Source of the DNA: Negativicutes bacterium
GTDB taxonomy: Bacteria > Bacillota > Negativicutes > SKW292
Direction: 5' to 3'
Assembly (NCBI GenBank): GCA_026416215.1
Contig: JAOAFP010000053.1
Coordinates: 1-9,795, forward strand
DNA: 9,795 bases
The position numbers and the translations under genes were made by a program. The notes beneath the pieces were generated by a model. It did no database searches, was not told the DNA's origin, and saw only the letters and a program-made list of their open reading frames with translations. The number at the start of each line of letters is the position of its first letter. Positions within the stretch are counted from its first letter, which is position 1. Positions 1 to 5,812 of this stretch are shown piece after piece.

Positions 1-123
1 CGTACCAGTTATGCCGCCCACCATCGAGCGGTCATGGTGAAAGGCCCTGTCAGAGTCAGGTAAGCCGGTGACCGCCGCCGGAGTGGCAGCTGTCCTTGGG
101 CAGGCTTCGGGGAGGGGGACGCT
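1..123 (+). promoter_or_regulatory. GC-rich structured leader of thiT, class unknown
   Basis: These 123 bases hold no open reading frame that I can support. Several short hairpins can be drawn: CACCAT (19-24) with ATGGTG (34-39), CCTG (46-49) with CAGG (57-60), and CTGTC (90-94) with GGCAG-type bases near 99-103. A strong Shine-Dalgarno run of G and A lies at 110-119, just before the ATG at 124. In Firmicutes thiT is commonly controlled by a TPP riboswitch, but I do not find the conserved TPP aptamer segments here. The leader may be cut by the window edge. That it regulates thiT is inference from position and pairing potential only. Confidence 0.3.
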
Positions 124-651
124 ATGGGAGGGAGCAGAAAAATATCAACCCGACAGTTGGTGTTGTCGGGTTTTTTTCTGGCTTTGGCGGTGGTTTTGAA
201 AATGATCAGGCTGTTCAGCCTACCCCAGGGAGGAAGTGTGACCGCCGGAAGTGTTTTGCCGCTAATGCTACTGGCCAGGACTTATGGCTGGCGGTGGGGG
301 GGGCTGTGCGGAGCACTGTTTGGTCTGATCGATTTTGCCATTGCCCCGTACTTCTTCCATCCGTTGCAGTTTTTGCTAGATTACCCAATTTCGTACGCTA
401 TTCTGGCCCTGGTGGCGGTCATACCGCCGCTGTGGCTGGCGGCGGCGGTGGCGGTGGCGGCCCGATTAGCCTGCAACGTTCTGTCCGGAATCGTGTTTTT
501 TGCCAGTTTTGCCCCGCCGGGGATGCCGGCCTGGCAGTACTCCCTTGTCTATAATGCTTCGACCGTCGGGCTGGATGGTCTAATCGCCGTAATCATTATC
601 CTGTTACTGCCCACAGCCAGGCTTACGGCTATGTTCAGGCGGACCGGCTGA
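124..651 (+). CDS. thiT: ECF-type thiamine transporter S-component, ThiT family
   Basis: This is a membrane substrate-binding subunit of an energy-coupling factor importer, expected to capture thiamine and work with the shared EcfA/EcfA'/EcfT module, which is not in this window. The 175-residue protein has about six hydrophobic segments, the usual size for the family. The family signature is clear: PQGGSVTAGS at 34-43, HPLQFLLDYP at 79-88, and an SGIVFFASFAP/YSLVYN region at 121-144. Compared with the Lactococcus ThiT binding site as I remember it, Tyr (139) and Asn (144) are kept, Glu84 is Asp (86), and His125 is Asn (118). The ATG at 124 is chosen because of the strong G-rich Shine-Dalgarno sequence 5-14 bases upstream. 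Its last 48 bases overlap the 3' end of the opposing MFS gene. The family call is firm; thiamine as substrate is likely, not proven. Confidence 0.88.
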   Translation: MGGSRKISTRQLVLSGFFLALAVVLKMIRLFSLPQGGSVTAGSVLPLMLLARTYGWRWGGLCGALFGLIDFAIAPYFFHPLQFLLDYPISYAILALVAVIPPLWLAAAVAVAARLACNVLSGIVFFASFAPPGMPAWQYSLVYNASTVGLDGLIAVIIILLLPTARLTAMFRRTG

Positions 652-1806
652 CCGGCGTTCCTGCGGCTGACGGTCAGTGATCAGCCAGCTTACGGCAAAC
701 GCAGCCACCGGCAACAGCATAATCAGGTCGAACACCCGGTTGAGACCGTAGATGTCGGCCAATTTACCCAGCAGCACCACTGCTATTGCCCCCATGCCCA
801 TAGCAAACCCCATGGTCAGGGCCGAGGCGGTGGCCAGATATTCGGGCATGGCTTTCTGGGCTAGAAGCATCAGACTGGTCCAGCTAGCCGAAATAAATAC
901 CGAGTTCAGGGAGATGCTGATGGCTGCCAGTTTCACCGGAAGCCAGGTGAATAAGTAGACGGTCGGGATAATAGGCAGCAGGGACCAGAGCAGAACCCGG
1001 CGGTAGCCGAACCGGTCGTTGAGCAGCCCGCCAAAGTAGGTGCCGAGCATGCTGCCTACCATCATCAGCGAGTAGACCCCGCCGGAGAATTCCTCGCTGG
1101 TATTGCGCGCGTTGACCAGAAACATCGGTACAAATGTCGATATGCCGCTGGTGATGAACGAACGGATAAACAATACCATCAAAATCATGGCCAGGGCCAT
1201 CTTCATTCCCCGGCTGACCAGACGGCCGGTTTTCTTTATGCTGATCTGGGGGACGCGCCGGGCCGCCCGCCAGAGGGGAAGAAACAGGACGATGGCCGGT
1301 AGGGTGAAAACCCCCTGCCATGGCCAGGTCTGATTGAGCAGCATTCCCATCGCCAGACTGCCGGCCGCAACCCCGACAAAGCCTCCGACCACGAAGGTGC
1401 CGATGCCCCGCCCCTTACTTTTTCCGCTGTATAAATTGGCTCCCCGGGTAGCTTCAGGGTGAAAAGCCGCCCCTCCCAGCCCGGATAACACGGTTGCAGC
1501 CAGAAACCATGGGTAACTTGGCGAAAGCATGCACATTGACAATCCGGAAGAAGTCAGCAGACAGCCGACCGGAATGAGATAGCCGCGGGGCCGGCGATCG
1601 CTGAGATAGCCAAACAGCGGTTGGGCAACCGAACTGGTGAGATTGAAGATCATCGGCGCCAGGGCAATCTGTTCGTAATTGAGGCCAAACTTATGCTTGA
1701 TGAATGGCAGGGCGATCATAAACGCCCCAACCGGGAAATCGACGATCATGTGGCCCAGGGTCAGAAGCAGTACCGGCCGGGGGGTACTGCGCAGAACGGC
1801 AAACAT
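604..1806 (-). CDS. MFS transporter, fosmidomycin-resistance (Fsr)-like family
   Basis: A 400-residue, very hydrophobic protein with about twelve membrane segments, so a major facilitator superfamily permease of the cytoplasmic membrane. The loop 2-3 motif is GYLSDRRPRG at 66-75, and its copy in the second half is GGLLNDRFGYRR at 259-270. The FHPEATR stretch at 115-121 and the N-terminal LGHMIVDF match the Fsr subgroup, whose E. coli member exports fosmidomycin. The substrate here is unknown; 'drug efflux' is only the default family guess. The C-terminal tail (about 378-400) is polar, basic and low in conservation, and its codons overlap the end of thiT on the other strand. The start at 1806 is supported by GGGAGAGGA just upstream on the minus strand. 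It is the only minus-strand gene in the window and seems to have its own promoter (1882-1910). Confidence 0.88.
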   Translation of the reverse strand: MFAVLRSTPRPVLLLTLGHMIVDFPVGAFMIALPFIKHKFGLNYEQIALAPMIFNLTSSVAQPLFGYLSDRRPRGYLIPVGCLLTSSGLSMCMLSPSYPWFLAATVLSGLGGAAFHPEATRGANLYSGKSKGRGIGTFVVGGFVGVAAGSLAMGMLLNQTWPWQGVFTLPAIVLFLPLWRAARRVPQISIKKTGRLVSRGMKMALAMILMVLFIRSFITSGISTFVPMFLVNARNTSEEFSGGVYSLMMVGSMLGTYFGGLLNDRFGYRRVLLWSLLPIIPTVYLFTWLPVKLAAISISLNSVFISASWTSLMLLAQKAMPEYLATASALTMGFAMGMGAIAVVLLGKLADIYGLNRVFDLIMLLPVAAFAVSWLITDRQPQERRSAGPPEHSRKPGCGQ

Positions 1807-1818
1807 AGCTGTCCTCTC

Positions 1819-1837
1819 CCGCCGGACAAACCGGCGG
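1819..1837. repeat. Perfect 7-bp inverted repeat in the MFS leader
   Basis: CCGCCGG at 1819-1825 and CCGGCGG at 1831-1837 are separated by five bases. In the MFS transcript this forms a stable GC hairpin ending directly beside the Shine-Dalgarno sequence GGGAGAGGA. It could affect translation initiation or be a protein-binding site. The pairing is seen directly; the role is inference. Confidence 0.5.
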
Positions 1838-1847
1838 CTGAATTTTC

Positions 1848-1897
1848 CCAGACCGGATACCGGCCCGGTGGTCGCACAGTCATTATAGCCGGTCTGG
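1848..1897. repeat. 9-bp inverted repeat spanning the MFS -10 region
   Basis: CCAGACCGG (1848-1856) and CCGGTCTGG (1889-1897) are perfect complements separated by 32 bases. One arm lies inside the spacer of the proposed minus-strand promoter and the other lies about 20-27 bases downstream of the expected transcription start. This placement would suit a repressor operator with looped or paired sites, though a chance match in GC-rich DNA cannot be excluded. Confidence 0.4.
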
Positions 1898-1910
1898 ACA
1901 CCGGCGACAA
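1882..1910 (-). promoter_or_regulatory. Predicted SigA promoter for the MFS gene
   Basis: On the minus strand a perfect TATAAT (bases 1887 to 1882) is preceded, 17 bases upstream, by TTGTCG (1910 to 1905), four of six matches to the -35 consensus. Transcription would begin near 1875, giving a leader of about 70 nt to the ATG at 1806. I find no equally good promoter facing the other way for the carbamate kinase gene. Confidence 0.6.
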
Positions 1911-1920
1911 ATGGTCCGGC

Positions 1921-1938
1921 TTGTCAGAAGTTTGTCAG
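1921..1938 (+). repeat. Tandem TTGTCAG repeat upstream of arcC
   Basis: TTGTCAG occurs at 1921-1927 and again at 1932-1938, eleven bases apart, about one helical turn. A related TTGTCT follows at 1960-1965. Such phasing can mark half-sites of a DNA-binding regulator in the arcC upstream region. No regulator gene is adjacent, so function is only a suggestion. Confidence 0.25.
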
Positions 1939-1995
1939 CAGAGGCTGGTAGAGTTGGCGTTGTCTCTGAATTATTACGTTTGTGGGAGGGAAAAA

Positions 1996-2943
1996 ATGAG
2001 CAAAAAAACCCTGGTACTGGCGTTTGGCGGCAATGCCATAGTCCGCAGCGACCAGCGCGGAACCAAGGAAGAGCAGTGGGGAAATCTGCGGCAGACCTGT
2101 AGCCATATTGTCAACTTGGTAAAGGAAGGGCACAGGGTGGTGCTGACCCACGGCAACGGCCCACAGGTTGGCAATTTGATGATAAAAAATGAGCGATCGA
2201 AGGACGTGCTGCCGGTAATGCCGATGGACGTTTTGGGGGCCAATACCCAGGGTGCACTGGGTTACGGCATCTCCCAGCTGCTGATCAACGCGCTGGACAA
2301 GGCGGGGCTGAGGAACGTGGAAGTGGCCACGGTGGTCACCCAGGTTCTGGTGGGCAGGGATGACCCGGCCTGGCAGAATCCCACCAAGTATGTCGGCCCG
2401 TTTTTCAGTGAGGAGGAGGCAAAAAAGATCATGGCTGAAAAAGGCCATGTTTTCAAACCTGACGCCAACCGGGGCTGGCGGCGGGTGGTGCCTTCGCCGC
2501 TGCCCAGGCGGATTGTGGAAAAAGATGTCATCAGGCTGTTGGTGGACAATGGTGTGATCGTTGTGGCCTGCGGCGGTGGTGGGATACCGGTGGTCGAGAC
2601 TCCGGACGGCTATGAGGGAGTTGAAGCGGTCATCGACAAGGATCGGGCTGGGGTGCTGCTGGCGGAGGCGGTTAATGCCGACGCGTATTTCCTGATGACC
2701 GAAGTCGAGCGGGTGGCAATCAATTTTGGCAGGCCCAATCAGCAGGAATTCAGTCGCCTGTCGGTGGCTGAAGCTGAGAAGTATATGGTCGAGGGACATT
2801 TCCCGCCTGGCAGCATGGGGCCGAAAATGGAGGCAGCGATCGCCTTTGCCAAATCAAAGCCTGGCCGGCAGGCGGTGATCGTGTCGCTGGAGAAGGCTCA
2901 TCTGGCCTTCACCGGTCAGAGCGGGACGATCGTCGAGATGTGA
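1996..2943 (+). CDS. arcC: Carbamate kinase
   Basis: This cytoplasmic enzyme transfers phosphate between carbamoyl phosphate and ADP, giving ATP, CO2 and ammonia, usually in fermentative breakdown of arginine, purines or related ureido compounds. The 315-residue protein is of normal length and shows the amino-acid-kinase fold motifs: AFGGNAI (9-15), THGNGPQVGN (51-60), PMDVLGANTQGALGY (76-90), VACGGGGIPV (190-199), a GVEAVIDKD segment (208-216) and GSMGPKMEAA (272-281). The open frame continues upstream to about 1621, but the ATG at 1996 is the start because GTGGGAGGG precedes it and homology begins there. No arginine deiminase or ornithine carbamoyltransferase gene flanks it, so the source of carbamoyl phosphate cannot be read from this window. 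A terminator follows at once, so it is probably transcribed alone. Confidence 0.96.
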   Translation: MSKKTLVLAFGGNAIVRSDQRGTKEEQWGNLRQTCSHIVNLVKEGHRVVLTHGNGPQVGNLMIKNERSKDVLPVMPMDVLGANTQGALGYGISQLLINALDKAGLRNVEVATVVTQVLVGRDDPAWQNPTKYVGPFFSEEEAKKIMAEKGHVFKPDANRGWRRVVPSPLPRRIVEKDVIRLLVDNGVIVVACGGGGIPVVETPDGYEGVEAVIDKDRAGVLLAEAVNADAYFLMTEVERVAINFGRPNQQEFSRLSVAEAEKYMVEGHFPPGSMGPKMEAAIAFAKSKPGRQAVIVSLEKAHLAFTGQSGTIVEM

Positions 2944-2962
2944 TTTTATCAGAAAAGTCTGG

Positions 2963-2989
2963 AAAGGCGGGTGACGACTCGCCTTTTTT
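2963..2989 (+). terminator. Rho-independent terminator after arcC
   Basis: GGCGGGT (2966-2972) pairs with ACTCGCC (2977-2983), with one G-U pair and a GACG loop. It is flanked by AAA and followed by six T (2984-2989). It lies 20 bases after the arcC stop and separates arcC from the ACT-domain gene, although read-through may still feed the downstream genes because no clear promoter is visible between them. Confidence 0.85.
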
Positions 2990-3016
2990 CATTAGCAGCC
3001 GGGAGGAACAGGCAAA

Positions 3017-3286
3017 ATGAAACTTGTTATAACGGTGGTCGGTCGCGACCAGGTGGGGATAATAGCCATGATCAGCAGTGTACTGGCTGAGTGCAACATA
3101 AATATATGCAACCTCGACCAGACAATAGTGGACGGATTTTTCAATATGATAATGATTGCCAACGCCGAACATTCGACAATTGGGCTGCAGCAGCTGCAGG
3201 AAATCCTGCAGGGAAAAGGTAAGCAGCGGGGTCTGGATATCCGCGTTCAGCACGCCGACATCTTTCAGTCCATGCACAAGGTTTGA
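3017..3286 (+). CDS. Small ACT-domain protein, UPF0237 family
   Basis: An 89-residue protein made up almost wholly of one ACT domain, a fold that commonly binds amino acids or other small ligands. The N-terminal beta-strand and turn read KLVITVVGRDQVGIIA (2-17), the usual ACT start, followed by a helix (VLAECNINI) and the strand LDQTIVDGFFNM (33-44). There is no attached enzyme domain. The ATG at 3017 has GGGAGGA nine bases upstream. The gene sits 41 bases before the PFL/DUF711 gene. This pairing is conserved in clostridia and streptococci (for example pneumococcal SP0238/SP0239, from memory) and suggests that the ACT protein senses a ligand for its partner. The actual ligand is unknown. Confidence 0.9.
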   Translation: MKLVITVVGRDQVGIIAMISSVLAECNINICNLDQTIVDGFFNMIMIANAEHSTIGLQQLQEILQGKGKQRGLDIRVQHADIFQSMHKV

Positions 3287-3327
3287 ACCGGTGGCAACCG
3301 GCGGACATGGCAAGGTGCGGAGGGACT

Positions 3328-4689
3328 ATGTTTACCATTGACGACATTCGTGAAACCAACCGGATGATTGCAGAAAACAGGCTGGATGTCCGGACCATAA
3401 CCATGGGAATAAGCCTGCGAGATTGTGCTGACAGCGATTGTCAGCGGCTATGCCACAACATTTATGAAAAGATCACCAGCCGGGCCGAACGACTGGTGGC
3501 GGTTGGTGAGGATATAGGCCGGGAGTATGGTGTGCCAATTATCAATAAGCGGATTTCGGTGACGCCGATTTCGCTGGTGGCTGACCGGATGGACGAACGG
3601 GAGATGGTCCGGGTAGCGGTCACTCTTGACCGGGCGGCTGCGGCGGTTGGAGTGAATTTCATCGGTGGATTTTCTGCCCTGGTGGACAAAGGATGCACTC
3701 GCGGCGATCAGACACTGATTGCCGCCATCCCCGAGGCCCTGGCTGTCACCGACCGGGTTTGTGCCTCGGTCAACATCGCGTCAACCAAGGCTGGAATCAA
3801 CATGGATGCCGTACGGGTAATGGGGGAGACGATAAAGGAAACAGCAGTGCGAACAGCCGACCGCGATGCCATAGGCTGTGCCAAGCTGGTGGTGTTTGCT
3901 AATGCGGTCCAAGATAACCCGTTCATGGCCGGGGCATTCCACGGCGTAGGCGAACCGGAGACGGCGATCAATGTCGGGGTCAGCGGTCCCGGAGTGGTAA
4001 AGCAGGCACTGGCCAGCGCCGGCAAGCAGGCTGATTTGGGCATGGTGGCTGAAATCATCAAACGGACGGCGTTCAAAATCACCCGTGTTGGCCAGCTGGT
4101 GGCCCGTGAAGCGTCGCGGAGACTGGGAGTGTCGTTTGGTATTGTTGATCTGTCGCTGGCCCCCACTCCGGCCGTCGGCGACAGCGTCGCCCATATCCTC
4201 GAGGAAATGGGGGTGGAGCGGTGTGGTGGCCCGGGCACCACGGCCGCGCTGGCCATATTAAACGATGCTGTGAAAAAGGGCGGGCTGATGGCATCTTCCT
4301 ACGTGGGAGGGCTGAGCGGGGCTTTCATTCCGGTGAGCGAGGATGCCGGAATGATCGAGGCGGTGGCCTGTGGCAGCCTTACTCTGGAAAAGCTGGAGGC
4401 CATGACCTGTGTCTGCTCGGTCGGTCTGGACATGATCGCCGTGCCGGGGGACACGCCGGCTACCACAATCGCGGCGATAATCGCTGACGAGGCGGCGATC
4501 GGGGTGGTGAACAACAAAACCACTGCCGTCCGGATCATTCCGGTACCGGGAAAACAGACCGGACAGCTGGTGAAATTTGGTGGCCTGCTGGGATACAGCC
4601 CGATCCTTGCGGTGAATCCCTGGTCGGCCGGACAATTTATTGCCCGCGGGGGGAGAATACCCGCCCCCCTCAGTAGTCTCACCAACTAG
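3328..4689 (+). CDS. PFL family protein, DUF711 / UPF0210
   Basis: A 453-residue, probably cytoplasmic protein matching the UPF0210 (DUF711) family throughout. Recognisable blocks are RTITMGISLRDC (22-33), NKRISVTPISL (73-83), FIGGFSALVDKG (111-122), FANAVQDNPFMAGAFHGVG (190-208), NVGVSGPGVVK (215-225), DLSLAPTPAVGDS (274-286), GGLSGAFIPVSED (327-339) and the C-terminal RGGRIPAP (440-447). Members are described as resembling pyruvate formate-lyase structurally, hence the name, but no glycyl-radical motif is visible and no reaction is established. I chose the ATG at 3328 because GCGGAGGGA precedes it and homology begins there; a TTG at 3283 would add 15 residues and overlap the ACT gene stop. 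Nth follows after two bases, so these genes are likely co-transcribed. Confidence 0.93.
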   Translation: MFTIDDIRETNRMIAENRLDVRTITMGISLRDCADSDCQRLCHNIYEKITSRAERLVAVGEDIGREYGVPIINKRISVTPISLVADRMDEREMVRVAVTLDRAAAAVGVNFIGGFSALVDKGCTRGDQTLIAAIPEALAVTDRVCASVNIASTKAGINMDAVRVMGETIKETAVRTADRDAIGCAKLVVFANAVQDNPFMAGAFHGVGEPETAINVGVSGPGVVKQALASAGKQADLGMVAEIIKRTAFKITRVGQLVAREASRRLGVSFGIVDLSLAPTPAVGDSVAHILEEMGVERCGGPGTTAALAILNDAVKKGGLMASSYVGGLSGAFIPVSEDAGMIEAVACGSLTLEKLEAMTCVCSVGLDMIAVPGDTPATTIAAIIADEAAIGVVNNKTTAVRIIPVPGKQTGQLVKFGGLLGYSPILAVNPWSAGQFIARGGRIPAPLSSLTN

Positions 4690-4691
4690 CG

Positions 4692-5372
4692 GTGACCAGG
4701 GCAAAAAAAAATCAGGGATCATCAGGCCGGCCCCTGTCCCGGCCAAGGCTGAAGCGAATACTGGCCGGACTGGCGGAGGAGTATGCCGGACGGGGGACCG
4801 CCCTGCATTATGCCACACCGTTCGAATTTCTGGTGGCAGTCATCCTGTCGGCCCAGTGTACCGACCAGCGGGTGAACATGGTTACGAAAAGGCTGTTTCC
4901 CCGCTGGTCCGATCCCCTCCGGCTGGCATCGGTTCCGGTGGATCAACTTGCCGGACTGATCCGCGACTGCGGTCTCTATCAGGGCAAAGCCCAGAATATT
5001 TCGGCCACGGCGGCGATAATTGCCGAACGCTATCACGGTCAGCTACCAGACACCCGTGAGGAATTAATGGCTCTGCCTGGAGTGGGAAGAAAAACGGCCA
5101 ACGTCATACTGGCGGAAATTTTTGGTCAGCCGGCTATCGCCGTGGACACCCACGTATTCCGGGTGGCCCGGCGGCTGGGCCTGGCGGCCGGCGATGACCA
5201 GCTGACGGTGGAAAGAGAACTGATGCGGGTCATTCCCCGCGAACAGTGGCGTCAGGCTCACCACTGGCTGATCTGGCACGGTCGGTTAATCTGCCGAGCC
5301 CGCCGGCCTCAGTGTCATCGCTGCCGCCTCAATGAGCTTTGCCCGGCGGCCGCGTCAGCCTATAATGCTTGA
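4692..5372 (+). CDS. nth: Endonuclease III, DNA glycosylase/AP lyase
   Basis: This base-excision-repair enzyme removes oxidised pyrimidines and cleaves the abasic site. The 226-residue protein has the helix-hairpin-helix LPGVGRKTANVIL (128-140) with the catalytic lysine at 134, the catalytic aspartate at 152 in VDTHVFRV, and an iron-sulphur ligand set C-x6-C-x2-C-x5-C at 201, 208, 211 and 217. All key residues are present. The proposed GTG start at 4692 lies two bases after the PFL stop and has no visible Shine-Dalgarno sequence, so translation is probably coupled to the upstream gene. A run of nine A (4703-4711) occurs in codons 4-7. The N-terminal 15 residues are basic and not conserved, so a slightly later start is possible. 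The stop codon overlaps the promoter of the next operon. Confidence 0.94.
   Translation: MTRAKKNQGSSGRPLSRPRLKRILAGLAEEYAGRGTALHYATPFEFLVAVILSAQCTDQRVNMVTKRLFPRWSDPLRLASVPVDQLAGLIRDCGLYQGKAQNISATAAIIAERYHGQLPDTREELMALPGVGRKTANVILAEIFGQPAIAVDTHVFRVARRLGLAAGDDQLTVERELMRVIPREQWRQAHHWLIWHGRLICRARRPQCHRCRLNELCPAAASAYNA
5339..5366 (+). promoter_or_regulatory. Possible second promoter within nth 3' end
   Basis: TTGCCC (5339-5344), a 16-base spacer and a perfect TATAAT (5361-5366) would start transcription near 5373. It overlaps the better promoter immediately downstream and would give the ylxM mRNA a short leader of about 30 nt. It is weaker because the -35 box matches only four of six bases. Confidence 0.35.
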
Positions 5373-5397
5373 CAAGGACTAAATATCCGGATAGAAT
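5369..5397 (+). promoter_or_regulatory. Consensus SigA promoter for the ylxM-ffh-rpsP operon
   Basis: A perfect TTGACA (5369-5374), a 17-base spacer and TAGAAT (5392-5397, five of six) form the best promoter in the window. The -35 box contains the nth stop codon (TGA, 5370-5372). The predicted transcription start, about seven bases after the -10, is near 5404, practically at the ylxM ATG (5405). Confidence 0.8.
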
Positions 5398-5404
5398 CTT
5401 GTGC

Positions 5405-5812
5405 ATGTGCGAAATATTGATTAAGAGGACCCGTCTGCTTAATCTTTACGATTGTTACGCCGGTCTGCTTAGCAGGCGCCAGCGCAGCCTGTTGGGTATG
5501 CATCTCAACGATGATCTCACAGTGAGCGAGATCGCCGCCGAGATGAATGTGTCGCGGCAGTCCGTACACGACGCAGTGTCAAAGGCGGCTGCCGCCCTCC
5601 AGGAGTATGAGGCACGACTGGGGTTCTGCGAAAAAATGCAGAAACTGGCTGAAAAAATTGGCGAACTGAGACAGATTCTGGTGACTGGCGGATATGCGGG
5701 TGATAGCAGCTGGCTGACCGACCGGCTGACAGACATCGAGGCCGAGATCGTTAACTGGCCGCGCCACGCGGGTATGGACGAAGGTGGAGAACATGTTTTC
5801 GCGACTGAGTGA
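5405..5812 (+). CDS. ylxM: YlxM/p13-type putative SRP-associated DNA-binding protein
   Basis: A 135-residue protein of the UPF0122 family, encoded just before ffh in most Firmicutes and reported in streptococci to interact with SRP components. The N-terminal RTRLLNLYDCYAGLLSRRQ (8-26) matches the family. It is followed by a sigma-70 region-4-like helix-turn-helix (about 38-60, LTVSEIAAEMNVSRQSVHDA) and a coiled-coil-like helix (about 60-92). Residues 93-135 form an extra tail beyond the usual length of about 105-115, ending where the frame overlaps ffh by 20 bases. The ATG at 5405 fits the family N-terminus but has no Shine-Dalgarno sequence, and it coincides with the predicted transcription start. 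An in-frame TTG at 5369, overlapping the nth stop, would permit coupled translation from nth instead. Confidence 0.87.
   Translation: MCEILIKRTRLLNLYDCYAGLLSRRQRSLLGMHLNDDLTVSEIAAEMNVSRQSVHDAVSKAAAALQEYEARLGFCEKMQKLAEKIGELRQILVTGGYAGDSSWLTDRLTDIEAEIVNWPRHAGMDEGGEHVFATE

Noticed and set aside
1..123. TPP or cobalamin riboswitch
   Set aside because: AGTCAGG at 54-60 resembles part of a B12 box, and the first bases faintly resemble the 3' part of a TPP aptamer, but the other conserved segments of either class are missing or in the wrong order.
96..554. 152-codon + frame overlapping thiT
   Set aside because: Gly-rich out-of-frame translation; the thiT frame carries the family motifs.
665..686. 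Bidirectional terminator between thiT and the MFS gene
   Set aside because: GGCTGA/TCAGCC can pair, but no T-tract follows on the thiT strand and it lies in MFS coding sequence.
1924..2799. 291-codon minus-strand reading frame opposite arcC
   Set aside because: It is His/Gln/Pro-rich with no recognisable family, and the + strand encodes a complete carbamate kinase.
4646..4669. Terminator at the end of the PFL gene
   Set aside because: G6/C6 pairing falls within the conserved RGGRIPAP codons and is not followed by T.
4258..4818. 186-codon minus-strand frame over the PFL/nth junction
   Set aside because: It crosses two well-supported genes and has a composition typical of antisense frames in GC-rich DNA.
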